In this document: piece after piece, positions 38,407-46,939 of the stretch
Layout: every line of letters starts with the position of its first letter
How positions within the stretch are numbered: the first letter of the stretch is position 1
Translations under genes and position numbers: made by a program
NCBI GenBank assembly: GCA_965263225.1
Contig: CBDHHG010000050.1
Location: 1-64,000, forward strand
Length of the DNA stretch: 64,000 bases
DNA from: DT-111 sp965263225
GTDB lineage: Bacteria > Bacteroidota > Bacteroidia > Chitinophagales > Saprospiraceae
Reading direction: 5' to 3'
Notes under the pieces: generated by a model
Database searches by the model: none
Told to the model about the DNA's origin: nothing
Seen by the model: the letters and a program-made list of their open reading frames with translations, nothing else

Positions 38407-38761
38407 ACCTACTGACCTTGAAAGAGTTGACCACATGGTTGAAGGTATCAACAAAATTTTTTCCTATACTGAAGATTTGGGTTACGAAGAATTTTATAAA
38501 AATGAATTAGTGCAAGATGCTGTCGTAAAAAACTTTGAAGTAATAGGAGAGGCTGCCTACCATATCACCCCTGAATTGAAAGATAAGTATAGCGATATTG
38601 AATGGAAGAAGATCCAAGGATTAAGACATGTATTAGTTCATGACTACTATAAAGTAAATCCAGAAATATTGTGGAATACGAAAGATGAACACCTTCACAA
38701 ATTATTAGTCGATTTAGAGGAATTACTCGAAGAAGAAAATAAGGAATCAGACGAGGAGTAG
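38396..38761 (+). CDS. HEPN-domain toxin (DUF86-like ribonuclease)
   Basis: A 121-residue protein with the HEPN motif R77-HVLV-H82, followed by DYY (the tyrosine next to the active site is the target of MNT modification in known pairs). HEPN proteins of this class are ribonucleases that arrest growth. Partner overlap and domain pairing with the upstream MNT protein support a toxin-antitoxin module. The N-terminus has the usual amphipathic helices (RVDHMVEGINKIF). Confidence 0.88.
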   Translation: MPAKPTDLERVDHMVEGINKIFSYTEDLGYEEFYKNELVQDAVVKNFEVIGEAAYHITPELKDKYSDIEWKKIQGLRHVLVHDYYKVNPEILWNTKDEHLHKLLVDLEELLEEENKESDEE

Positions 38762-38774
38762 AAAAAACGCTGCC

Positions 38775-38911
38775 ACCAACAAAGCGTATGCGTCCATGCC
38801 GCCATTTCGGAAAATTAGTAATTGATTGAGAAGAGATTTGATTTCTGTCAAACACATACCGTATTGAAGAACAAAAAAAGGCGGCACGGGCGCATACCCA
38901 GACCGTTGTGC
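38775..38911 (+). repeat. attC-like imperfect palindrome 2 (between HEPN and methyltransferase)
   Basis: Outer AAC (38778-38780) and GTT (38905-38907). The arms share GTATGCG (38886-38892 left, complement on the right) and TGCCGCC (right complement GGCGGCA), separated by unmatched bulges. The central spacer is about 76 nt and not paired. It begins 14 bp after the HEPN stop and ends about 20 bp before the methyltransferase start. The architecture matches that of palindrome 1. Confidence 0.55.
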
Positions 38912-38929
38912 TTAATGTAAAAGAACCGA

Positions 38930-39496
38930 ATGGCAGTAACCTACGACAAATACTATCAGACTGAAAACTTATTCGGAGAACCTTATCCCGAATTGATTGA
39001 GTTTTTTACGGAATACCCTAAAAAAGGGAAAGTACTTGACTTAGGTTGCGGACAAGGAAGAGATGCAATTGCCTTGGCTCGACTTGGCTATTCTGTAACG
39101 GGAGTTGACAACTCAAAAGTCGGCATTGACCAAATGAACCAACTCGGGCAAAATGAAAAATTGGATTTGGTCGGACAAGTCGGTGACATTTATGCTTTTG
39201 ACCGTTTTAGTGAGTTTGACATTGTTCTTATGGACAGTATGTTTCATTTCGCCAAGAAGGACAAGGAAAAAGAAATTGGACTGATTAAGAAAATCGTTTC
39301 GGATATAAGAATGGGAAGTCTTGTGGTCGTTTGCATTCAGGACACAGGTGACAAAGTCCAAATCCTCAACAAAGCAATTGACATTGAAAGAAAACATAAA
39401 CGATTATCCGACAAAGAATTTAAGTACGTATTTAACGACAGTGACAGTGGACATAAATCTGAAACTGAATATCGAATGATAGTAATTGAAAAATAA
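38930..39496 (+). CDS. Class I SAM-dependent methyltransferase, TehB-like
   Basis: A 188-residue methyltransferase with motif I VLDLGCGQGRDAIALA (about 33-48), the acidic residue VTGVDNS (about 55-61) and motif IV DIVLMDSMFHF (about 97-107). It probably methylates a small molecule; TehB-type enzymes confer tellurite resistance, but the substrate here is unknown. It is a single AT-rich gene flanked by palindromes 2 and 3, so it reads as one cassette. No partner gene is adjacent. Confidence 0.85.
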   Translation: MAVTYDKYYQTENLFGEPYPELIEFFTEYPKKGKVLDLGCGQGRDAIALARLGYSVTGVDNSKVGIDQMNQLGQNEKLDLVGQVGDIYAFDRFSEFDIVLMDSMFHFAKKDKEKEIGLIKKIVSDIRMGSLVVVCIQDTGDKVQILNKAIDIERKHKRLSDKEFKYVFNDSDSGHKSETEYRMIVIEK

Positions 39497-39516
39497 AACA
39501 CTAAGCACAACAACAC

Positions 39517-39604
39517 CTATACGCAATGCCCTTCGGGACACTGCGCATAGCCAAAACGTCCTCCATGATGGGAGTCGCTTTGCTCCCCCCATCATGGAGG
39601 ACGT
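39517..39604. repeat. Double hairpin after methyltransferase
   Basis: Stem A (39517-39550): CTATACGCAATGCCC with an imperfect complement. Stem B (39556-39604): a perfect 17-bp stem ACGTCCTCCATGATGGG with its complement around a 15-nt loop. The two follow each other after the methyltransferase stop. Stem B is stronger than any terminator here but has no T run. Together with palindromes 1, 2 and 4 it punctuates the cargo units. Confidence 0.6.
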
Positions 39605-39769
39605 CCGGGCTGGTGAAAGAAGGAAAAGAATTGAAACGGATCAAAGAATTAGAATAAAGCCAGACACCAAGCAAGAATTAAAAAAATGGCAAGGCACGAA
39701 TCAAGGCCGGAATCAAAAAAAATTTTCCCTCCCGCCAGGCTCGCGCCTCCAACCACGGAGAACACAGCG

Positions 39770-39813
39770 CTAACGGCAACCAGCGAGCTGGCTTCGCCAG
39801 CCCGGACGTTATG
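39770..39813 (+). repeat. attC-like imperfect palindrome 4
   Basis: AAC (39772-39774) and GTT (39808-39810, GTTATGT) bracket GCTGG-CTTCG-CCAGC with short bulges. It ends a unit of about 160 bp (39612-39769) that is A-rich and contains no convincing gene. The downstream 165 bp up to the large terminase is non-coding. Confidence 0.5.
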
Positions 39814-39981
39814 TAGAATTCCGATCCTTTCAAATCCAAAACAATACGTCCTTGATAATCAGTTTTATAGCCTATTGAAAAGGCGGACTAACGTTTCACA
39901 TCCGAAGATCGAGCCCGCCTGTCGCCTGAGGCAAAAAACAATTGTACACCCCAAATTTTAGGATATATGCAGGGCCGCTGC

Positions 39982-41589
39982 TCAGCTTGATTTCATGATC
40001 AGCTGCGGGTAGACCATGCCCATGTTGTTGAGATAGTAGCGGAACATGCCCCAGATGGGATTGTCATTGGCATCGCTGAGGTCGGTGGCTTCCTGGCGGG
40101 GGCGTCCACTCTTTTCGCTGCGCTTGTCCTTCTTAATTTCTCCATTGTTGCCTTGCTTGGTCTTGGCATTGCGCATGCTGAGGTAGAGCTCCCGGCAGTT
40201 GTCTTTGTTCATGCGGTAGCGGACTAGTCTGGGATCATTCTCCTTGAGGATACGCCCCCATAACAAGAATTTTTCGTAGTGGTGTGGATTGATGGTGCCG
40301 ATGGTCATGAGGTTGACGCGCCAGCCCAGGGCGCGCAGCTGGTTGCGGGCTTGCTCGGCGCGGGTTTGTTTGGTGTGACCGGTCTGCTGGTTGCCGCTCT
40401 TGTCGTAGTAGAGATAGAGATCTCGGTTATCATGATGGCGATAGTACTCATGGAACTCCTTGAAGAGATCATCCTGGAGCTTTTGCTCATCGCCGAGCAC
40501 ATACATCGATTTGAGGGTACGGAATTCATTGATGGATTGGAGGTGTTGATTGACGGAGAGACAGTTGATGGCAGCGCCCCAGTCCACCCCCAGGATCAGG
40601 GGGGTACCCTTGACCAGGTCGGCATCGCCCCGGCAGTCGATGCTCTGGCCAGGGCTGTGGTAGTAGCCATAGTCGTAATTGCTGTAGAGATGGATATCCG
40701 GATCCAGGAGGCTATAGAAGCTATCCTTGGTCCATTTGGGGCGGACATTGAGGTATTCAGCCAGATAGACCCAGTACTGATAGGCATTGCGCTCAGCTTG
40801 CTCCAGATAGCCCTCCATGAGGTTTTCCAGATTGTGCTTGCAGGTGGCTTTGATAAAGGCAATCTGATCAGGATGCTCCAGAGCCTTGTCTTCGAAGTCA
40901 ACAAACCACTGGCCTTCCGGCGTGAGTGGGGTGGAACTGGTGTACAGCTTACTGCCAAAGTATCTGCTCTTTTTGAAGACTTCCTTCTTGGTACCCCGGA
41001 GGGTGGGATCGGTATTTTCTTGCAGCTTCTCAATATTGAGCAGGCCAGCTTCATCTCCATCCACCCAATCGGAGTTCAAGCCTCGGCCATCGCCCTGCAC
41101 ATCATGGCTGATCAGATGCACCCCCACGCCATTCCAGAAGGTGATGTAGCGATCATACTTACCCGGTGGCTGATAAGCCTTCACCCAAGATTTTCGCCAG
41201 GATCGAGGCGGTCTTTGACCAATGAAGTAGTGGAGGCCTTGATAGATGCCCATCATCTCCAGGCCCTGGACCAAAGAGGGAATGATGCGGGTGAGAATGA
41301 ATTGATAGCTAGGCCCAATGAATAAGCCTGTACTGCGTGGTAGTTCATTGAGGATCTCCGACCAATGGAAGCCCCGAAAGGTGGTCTTACCGGTACCACG
41401 GCCCCATTCCAGGTACTTTTCCTTGGCCTGAGAGATGGCGGCCATATACTGCGGGAGATTCAAGGGAACGATCTGCTGATGCTTTTGCACCTGGCGCAGG
41501 AGCGTCTCATAATCACCTCCTCCTTTTTGGTGCAGGCGTTTAATCTGTTCCTTGAGTTCTACTTGCTGTTGGGCTGTCAATCGCTTCAT
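39982..41589 (-). CDS. terL: Terminase large subunit
   Basis: A 535-residue packaging motor. The Walker A motif GRGTGKTT is at residues 63-70, Walker B WVDGDE at 175-180, and the C-terminal RNase H-like nuclease starts with GVDWGAA (D336 candidate). It cuts and translocates DNA into proheads in the cytosol. The gene overlaps the small terminase gene by 50 bp. Downstream, where a portal gene is usual, the minus-strand run stops and the opposite-strand cargo island begins. Confidence 0.93.
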   Translation of the reverse strand: MKRLTAQQQVELKEQIKRLHQKGGGDYETLLRQVQKHQQIVPLNLPQYMAAISQAKEKYLEWGRGTGKTTFRGFHWSEILNELPRSTGLFIGPSYQFILTRIIPSLVQGLEMMGIYQGLHYFIGQRPPRSWRKSWVKAYQPPGKYDRYITFWNGVGVHLISHDVQGDGRGLNSDWVDGDEAGLLNIEKLQENTDPTLRGTKKEVFKKSRYFGSKLYTSSTPLTPEGQWFVDFEDKALEHPDQIAFIKATCKHNLENLMEGYLEQAERNAYQYWVYLAEYLNVRPKWTKDSFYSLLDPDIHLYSNYDYGYYHSPGQSIDCRGDADLVKGTPLILGVDWGAAINCLSVNQHLQSINEFRTLKSMYVLGDEQKLQDDLFKEFHEYYRHHDNRDLYLYYDKSGNQQTGHTKQTRAEQARNQLRALGWRVNLMTIGTINPHHYEKFLLWGRILKENDPRLVRYRMNKDNCRELYLSMRNAKTKQGNNGEIKKDKRSEKSGRPRQEATDLSDANDNPIWGMFRYYLNNMGMVYPQLIMKSS

Positions 41590-42091
41590 AAGGTAGGGAT
41601 TGGGCTATTTCATTCAGATCGATGACGCCACCTTGAACTTGCTGAGGAAGCTGTCCCTGAGGTGGTAGAATGATCAAGGTATGCGGCTGGATCTTACTCC
41701 AATCAGGGGCATCCACATCATCTAGGTGTAGACCGGTAGCTTCATTATAGGCACGGGTAGCGGCAATCATAGACTTGACATCACCCTTGGCCTCCGCCTT
41801 GGCATAGGCCTTCAAGGCCATCTCAGCCGATACCTGGCGATGGAAGAGTTTATCCACCTTCTCCATATTGGAAAAGATGAGTTGGGTTTCCTTGACGGTT
41901 CGCCAGGCTTGCACTCGACTGAGGCCATGCCGCTCCTGTAGCATGCCCATGACCATTTTACTGGGCTGGCCATCGACCATCATATCATAAGCGGCACTGA
42001 CGCGCTCCCAGTACTCCCGCTGATGGTCGGTGAGCTCGCTTTTTTTGATCTCCCCATTGAGGAGTTCAATGATCACTTCATGATTTCGCAT
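41540..42091 (-). CDS. Terminase small subunit (putative)
   Basis: A 183-residue protein with an N-terminal helix-turn-helix-like region (about 40-70, GMLQERHGLSRVQAWRTVK) and a helical oligomerisation segment. Position immediately before and overlapping terL supports the assignment, as small subunits bind the packaging site. Sequence alone gives a moderate match. Confidence 0.65.
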   Translation of the reverse strand: MRNHEVIIELLNGEIKKSELTDHQREYWERVSAAYDMMVDGQPSKMVMGMLQERHGLSRVQAWRTVKETQLIFSNMEKVDKLFHRQVSAEMALKAYAKAEAKGDVKSMIAATRAYNEATGLHLDDVDAPDWSKIQPHTLIILPPQGQLPQQVQGGVIDLNEIAQSLPYEAIDSPTASRTQGTD

Positions 42092-42129
42092 GGAACAAAA
42101 CTAGGCGGTAGGGGAAGGCTTTACCAGGA

Positions 42130-42840
42130 CTAGGCATGGAGGCCCAGCTCGATCTCCAGTTCTTTGAGCTCGATCTCCTTATCAAGCAGCTCCTGCTCAT
42201 ATTGTTGGCGCTTGGAGGCGGGTACATTGGGCTTTTTCAGCCATCCCTTGAGTCGGCTGATGCGTGGGCGAAGACTGTATACCTTTTGCATTTTTTCCAC
42301 GGTCTGCTGTACGATAGGGTTGTTTGGTGCTACCGGTAGCTGGCCTTCTTTTTCCCAATGGCGGATCTGATCATAAATGGCATCGGTTTGAGGAAGGACT
42401 TCCAGCATGATCTCCTTAGCCAGGGTATAGCGATCGGCATCGCTGTACTTGGTTTGATCCACGGCCATTTGGTGCAGTTGGGCCTTAAGATGGCTGTAGC
42501 GTTTATGCAGCGGAATGGCTTGCTGACGGAGTGTTTGGATAGCAGCAGGTTCCACTGGGGGAGCAGACTCCATTGGTGGAACCTGCTGCTCAGCAGGGAG
42601 CTGAGCAGGACTGATAATGGGATGCTGACTAAGATAAACCTGCAGTAGTTGTCTAAGGTGAGCCTTAGCGGCTCGGTCCACATAGGTTTGCTCTAGTAGC
42701 CGCTCAAAGCGAGTGGTATAAACGGGCTTATCGGTGAGCTTATACAGCCGAACCCCTTCCAGGAAGCTGCCATCAGTTTGCAGCCATTGATTGATGAAAT
42801 GAGATAGATGCATAGAAAAAGAGATGCCAGCACCATTCAA
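42130..42840 (-). CDS. Unknown phage protein
   Basis: A 236-residue helical protein, with heptad-like C-terminus (LLDKEIELKELEIELGLHA) and a proline/glutamine linker near residue 95. No motif is recognised. The start could also be residue 10 (42813). It lies between the 79-residue gene and the small terminase in the head operon, so a packaging or scaffolding role is possible. Confidence 0.55.
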   Translation of the reverse strand: MNGAGISFSMHLSHFINQWLQTDGSFLEGVRLYKLTDKPVYTTRFERLLEQTYVDRAAKAHLRQLLQVYLSQHPIISPAQLPAEQQVPPMESAPPVEPAAIQTLRQQAIPLHKRYSHLKAQLHQMAVDQTKYSDADRYTLAKEIMLEVLPQTDAIYDQIRHWEKEGQLPVAPNNPIVQQTVEKMQKVYSLRPRISRLKGWLKKPNVPASKRQQYEQELLDKEIELKELEIELGLHA

Positions 42841-42857
42841 GATAGTGCCGGCGAGTT

Positions 42858-43097
42858 TTATTTCTGTTTAGCCACCGCAGTAGTGGCGATTTTAACGTTC
42901 TTCTTTCGGATCTTGGCAAACTTCAAGCCAACTAGTCTTTCCGCTTGCTGAACCGTCAGCGTAGACAAGTCAATGGTACCGAATCTGCCAAACTTCTGTC
43001 GATGACTACCTACCCAGCCGGGGAACTCAAATTGGTCCCTAACCTCCTTGGATAGGACTTCCAAGCCATAGGGCTGTTTTGGTTTTTGTTCTTTCAT
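42858..43097 (-). CDS. Small basic phage protein
   Basis: A 79-residue lysine-rich protein (MKEQKPKQPYGLEVLSKEV). No known domain. Its 11-bp spacing from the upstream gene and 17 bp to the downstream gene place it in the head operon. Confidence 0.55.
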   Translation of the reverse strand: MKEQKPKQPYGLEVLSKEVRDQFEFPGWVGSHRQKFGRFGTIDLSTLTVQQAERLVGLKFAKIRKKNVKIATTAVAKQK

Positions 43098-43108
43098 GCT
43101 GCAAGGAT

Positions 43109-43684
43109 TTAAGGGTTAGGAGTGATATCGATGCCATGGGTATCGGCATCGTAGACATACGGCATAAAGCCCGTATTGCAAAGCAGGGTGTATTGATGAC
43201 CGACCCGGTCACCTCCCGATCCTCCTTCTCCCGACTCCACAAAGCAGGGATTATTAAGGTCGCCCATGACGATGTATTGTCCAGCTTTCAAAGGAATCAG
43301 CGGGATTAGACAACCACTATAACCTAGTAGATCATCGCCCCATTCCAGGGCGGTAGCTTCCATGCCCGGGATAAAGAAATCCAATCGCTGGCGCACGGCT
43401 TGTCCACCCACCTCCCCTTCAATGGCATTGCGCAGCTGGCCCGTATCCAGCAAGATTTTCACTCTGCGGAAGAAGCCTGCGCCGGCAGCTGCGCCCGTAA
43501 AATCAAAAGGCTCCCCCAGCCGTTTTTTGTCGCCGGGAACTGGAGTGCCTGAGGCTGCCAAAGTCAGGGCATATTGGGTTTGTGGGAAGGCGTTGAGCTC
43601 ATGGTCCAGGGTGAAGTATAGGATGGCTTCGGTACCTGGCGGCCTTTGCTGACCGCATTGTCCCACCAAATCATTCAATGGCAT
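43109..43684 (-). CDS. Unknown virion-type protein
   Basis: A 191-residue, beta-rich, glycine-rich protein (FDFTGAAAGAGFFRRVKILL; FVESGEGGSGGDRVGHQYT). It contains several cysteines near the ends. By size and position after the capsid genes it may be a head-tail connector or tail-type protein, but no motif proves this. Confidence 0.55.
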   Translation of the reverse strand: MPLNDLVGQCGQQRPPGTEAILYFTLDHELNAFPQTQYALTLAASGTPVPGDKKRLGEPFDFTGAAAGAGFFRRVKILLDTGQLRNAIEGEVGGQAVRQRLDFFIPGMEATALEWGDDLLGYSGCLIPLIPLKAGQYIVMGDLNNPCFVESGEGGSGGDRVGHQYTLLCNTGFMPYVYDADTHGIDITPNP

Positions 43685-43715
43685 AGGATTGAGTTGAAAA
43701 GATTAAACAATAGAC

Positions 43716-44123
43716 TTACTGGACCTCTCGGAGGAAAGTTACCCCCTTCCGGAGAAGCTCAGCTAGCCAATCCACCGCGCCTTCTTTACTAAGGGATGAC
43801 AAGTGCGGAGAGCGTTGTAGGGCTTCCTTACTGAGTTCCTCTTCTTCTTTGAGATTGGCCAAAGCCAGGAGATCTTCACTCCAAACCTTCTCCCCGTTCT
43901 TCAAGCGGCATTTCACATAGCCGGGGATGAACTGGACGGTTTTCTTCACCTCTTCTCCAGCCACCGTCTCCAGGGTGATGGTAAACTTACCCGAGACAAC
44001 TTTACCGGTATAATCTGGCCCCTTGGTCTTTTTTTGTCGCAGGAGCTGATTCTCCTCTTCCAGCGCGGCCAGTCTTTCTTGCATGGCGACTACGTCCGCT
44101 GCAGATAATTGTTGTTCTGCCAT
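43716..44123 (-). CDS. Unknown phage protein with N-terminal coiled coil
   Basis: A 135-residue protein: an N-terminal heptad region (VAMQERLAALEEENQLLRQK), a central beta segment (GKVVSGKFTITLETVAG) and a C-terminal helical region. It follows the capsid gene by 35 bp. The start at 44123 is supported by the polar, acidic N-terminus. Confidence 0.6.
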   Translation of the reverse strand: MAEQQLSAADVVAMQERLAALEEENQLLRQKKTKGPDYTGKVVSGKFTITLETVAGEEVKKTVQFIPGYVKCRLKNGEKVWSEDLLALANLKEEEELSKEALQRSPHLSSLSKEGAVDWLAELLRKGVTFLREVQ

Positions 44124-44158
44124 GATATCAATGGATTAAAAGCATTTACAAATAGGAT

Positions 44159-45124
44159 TTAGGCCTGATCATTGACAAAGAGGTTGTCCCAGTGCCGGAA
44201 GCCATAAAAGCGGCTAAATTCACTTAGTACTTTCAACTTCCGTTCAAAGACCTGGAAGCGCAGGCGAGGATAGACACTCTGATCACGACGGGTACCCACA
44301 ATCATGTTGTTGGTAATGGATGGATAGAAGATCATCCGATCACTGCCCTCCATAGCTTTGATGGGCACGATAGTCTTGTTGAAATGATCGATTCGGTAAA
44401 TCAGTTGATCAGGATTGGAAATCACCTGGATGGTGCGAGGCTTCTTGGCCGCATAGTCTTCCGCATATTCGATAGCTCGGGTGGCGGACATAAAGATCAC
44501 CCCACCCAGCATACGATAATGCTTGGGTAAGCTGCGACAGAAATCGCGCACCTGATCGTGCATGGTATTGGCACTGAGTGCACCGGTGGCGATCGTAGTC
44601 AGTTTGCCAGCCGTGATGGCATCGGCAATCTTTTTGGCAAAGCCATCGAAGGTAGCCATGGCACTGCCGGGTGTACCCGGTACTGGATCCACTCGCACAC
44701 CATTGTAACTGGCTTCATTGAGATTATCGATAAAACGAGGGAGCACCAATTGTTCGATCACCACACGGGCATAGTCCCACATGCTGGGATCTTTGTCCAG
44801 TTCGAACCAGTTAGGTGCCCAGGTGTCATAGAACTTCTCCAGTTCTTCGGCGGTAAATTCCATATCGACCTTACCATGATCGAGGACGTTTTCCACCGCA
44901 TCCCAATTTTCAACATTATTGGGGGTAAAGGCAGGTTGATAGGGCTGCAAGGGATCAGCCACCTCGGCATTGACGGCCGTGAAGGTGTGATCGGTTTGCA
45001 CCATGGGCAAACGGCGTTCAAATTCGAGGTTGCCCTTTATGGTTTGATGAATCTGTCGATCGTAGGTGGCCACCACCTGGTTGAGCGTCCCGACCGTGGA
45101 TTCAATAGTAATAGCATGGGCCAT
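44159..45124 (-). CDS. Major capsid protein (putative)
   Basis: A 321-residue protein, beginning AHAITIESTVGTLNQVVATYD, with a long helix (EFTAEELEKFYDTW) and a C-terminal strand-rich part (FNKTIVPIKAMEGSDRMIF). The size and position directly after a ClpP-like protease-scaffold gene strongly suggest the major capsid protein, probably of HK97-like fold. No sequence motif is decisive. Spacing to the protease gene is 49 bp. Confidence 0.75.
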   Translation of the reverse strand: MAHAITIESTVGTLNQVVATYDRQIHQTIKGNLEFERRLPMVQTDHTFTAVNAEVADPLQPYQPAFTPNNVENWDAVENVLDHGKVDMEFTAEELEKFYDTWAPNWFELDKDPSMWDYARVVIEQLVLPRFIDNLNEASYNGVRVDPVPGTPGSAMATFDGFAKKIADAITAGKLTTIATGALSANTMHDQVRDFCRSLPKHYRMLGGVIFMSATRAIEYAEDYAAKKPRTIQVISNPDQLIYRIDHFNKTIVPIKAMEGSDRMIFYPSITNNMIVGTRRDQSVYPRLRFQVFERKLKVLSEFSRFYGFRHWDNLFVNDQA

Positions 45125-45173
45125 TTTTCAATAGTTTTAGTTCAAGCTTTAAAAATTCAGTTGTGGATCCACC

Positions 45174-46316
45174 TTAGGAAATGATCTTCAAGGCCTCTCC
45201 GTTTTTGACCGCATTGGCGAAGGCTTTATTGGCCTCCGCATTTTGGGCTAACCAATCGGCTTTGGCCGCATCTCCTTCCTTGGCAGCAGGATCATGGACG
45301 GGGGCGGCCTGGGTAGGGCCCGCTCCTGGCTTGTCTCCTAGCTGCTTCATATTCTCTTCCAGTAAAGCCACCTTTTCTCCAAAAGGCTTAATCACCTCAG
45401 CCACAACAGACCTGAGGGTATCGGCCAATTGTTGTTGGGCCAGTTGTTCGGGAGTCTCCACTTTGAAGTTGCGACCGGTGAGCTCGGCCACCAGGTCTTC
45501 CACCCTTAGATCTCCCTTTTGCAAGCTTTCTCTTAACTCAGCTGCATTCATGATGTTTTGCGTTTTAGAATTAACAATGGGCTGATCCTGCTGCGCCTGG
45601 TGGCGAGTGGTTCCCAGCCATTTTTCTCTCATACGGTTGAGCCAGCCTTTGGCCTCTTTGTCTTCTCGGGAAGTGAAATGGCGAACCAGTTCAGCATAGG
45701 TCATGCGTTCGACCTCCAAAGGAATATCCTGAGCTTCGTAGTCTTCCACTTGTGTAATCAAGCCCAGTTCTTCGGCTTCCCTGGCGGTGATCCAGTGATC
45801 TTCGTAGTCGTAGAAGCGAGAGCGGATCTCTTCCTCTCCAAGTCCGGTGGCCTTAGCCATGGTAGCAATTGCCACATCATCGAACTTGCGGAGTCGAGCC
45901 GCTTCCTGTTCCATGGTTTTAGCGGTACCACGGGCAAAAGTGGAGGTAGCATGAATCATTAGCTTGGCATTGCCAGCCATATGTCGATGGGGAGCCGCCA
46001 ACCAGATATCGGCAGCCATGCTGGCGGCCATACCGTCATTGTAGGCATGGATTTCGGCCTTACTGCTTTGAATAGCCGCAATGATGGGATCGCCATGAAA
46101 TACGGAGCCTCCGGGGCTATTGATGCGTATGTTGATACGCTCGAAGCGGCTTTCCAGCTCGCGTAGTTGCCGTATCACAGCAATGTCGGTTAGACTTTCC
46201 TCCTTGAGGTCATCATCCCACCAGAAATCCTGGCCGATGTAGCCATAGAGCAGCAGATCCGCCGAGCGTTCTCCCTCGACGGCGACTACCTTGAAGTAGG
46301 TTAAAGGCTTTTTCAT
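45174..46316 (-). CDS. ClpP-like head maturation protease with C-terminal scaffold
   Basis: Residues 1-about 190 form a ClpP/SppA-like serine protease: INSPGGSVF (about 65-73), nucleophile S99 in DGMAASMA, and H122 in MIHATS. Residues about 250-380 are acidic, Q/E-rich and coiled-coil-like, as expected of a fused scaffold. An in-frame ATG at 45551 (MNAAELRE) could initiate a scaffold-only product, a known theme in such phages. It matures the prohead. It lies upstream of the capsid gene. Confidence 0.85.
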   Translation of the reverse strand: MKKPLTYFKVVAVEGERSADLLLYGYIGQDFWWDDDLKEESLTDIAVIRQLRELESRFERINIRINSPGGSVFHGDPIIAAIQSSKAEIHAYNDGMAASMAADIWLAAPHRHMAGNAKLMIHATSTFARGTAKTMEQEAARLRKFDDVAIATMAKATGLGEEEIRSRFYDYEDHWITAREAEELGLITQVEDYEAQDIPLEVERMTYAELVRHFTSREDKEAKGWLNRMREKWLGTTRHQAQQDQPIVNSKTQNIMNAAELRESLQKGDLRVEDLVAELTGRNFKVETPEQLAQQQLADTLRSVVAEVIKPFGEKVALLEENMKQLGDKPGAGPTQAAPVHDPAAKEGDAAKADWLAQNAEANKAFANAVKNGEALKIIS

Positions 46317-46355
46317 AGCACAAAAATGAGATTAAGGCCCCGGTACTTCCAGGAC

Positions 46356-46850
46356 CTAGTAAATGGGGGCATAACCTGCAGCCCGCTGTCCAGATTGGCT
46401 GATAAACTGGATTCGGTAGCTATTCAGGCCATTTTCATCGGCGGTACCGGCATCGGCTTGAAAGCGCAGGGGGGCTTCCAGTGTACCCAAAAGCCAAGAC
46501 TGGCCATTGCGATCCTGGAGCTTGACCAGAAAATCCAATTCTTCCATCTGCTGCAGCTCAAAACTGGCTGCCGGCCGCAGGCGAGGCACGGTACCTGAGA
46601 CCTGCCCAGTAAAGCGACTTCCCTGATCCCGGCGGGCACTATTTTCTTCCCAGTTTTTTCCGTTGACCAAAAGGGGCAGCTTAAGCCAATCACCGGTCGC
46701 AAAGGGAATGGCATAGAGCCAATGGCCAGCACTATCCCGCATGGGTTCATACTGGCTTATATCCATCCAATCGATGGGTGCATACTCCACAATCATCAAT
46801 CCACCCAGATTGCGATTGCCACAAAAATGAAGGAGGCCTTGCAGGTTCAT
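46356..46850 (-). CDS. Unknown phage protein
   Basis: A 164-residue beta-rich protein (SFELQQMEELDFLVKLQDRNG). An internal start at 46796 (MIVEYAP) is possible, as the first 18 residues look less conserved in character. It lies between the 167-residue gene and the protease, 40 bp from the latter. No function can be assigned. Confidence 0.55.
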   Translation of the reverse strand: MNLQGLLHFCGNRNLGGLMIVEYAPIDWMDISQYEPMRDSAGHWLYAIPFATGDWLKLPLLVNGKNWEENSARRDQGSRFTGQVSGTVPRLRPAASFELQQMEELDFLVKLQDRNGQSWLLGTLEAPLRFQADAGTADENGLNSYRIQFISQSGQRAAGYAPIY

Positions 46851-46939
46851 GACTGCAAGGTAAAGGGAGGGGAAAAGGGAAGAAAGGACAGCAAAAAGAG
46901 GACACGCCGTTTAGAGCAAATCTGGCGCAAAGCCAGTAG

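Noticed and set aside
35448..39981. Complete integron
   Set aside because: No IntI-type integrase is adjacent and the palindromes lack the GTTRRRY consensus; only attC-like structure is claimed.
40279..41325. Long open frame (348 codons) on the plus strand across the terminase gene
   Set aside because: It is antisense to terL, which has Walker A/B and nuclease motifs; the antisense protein is repetitive Ile/Gly/His text with no domain.
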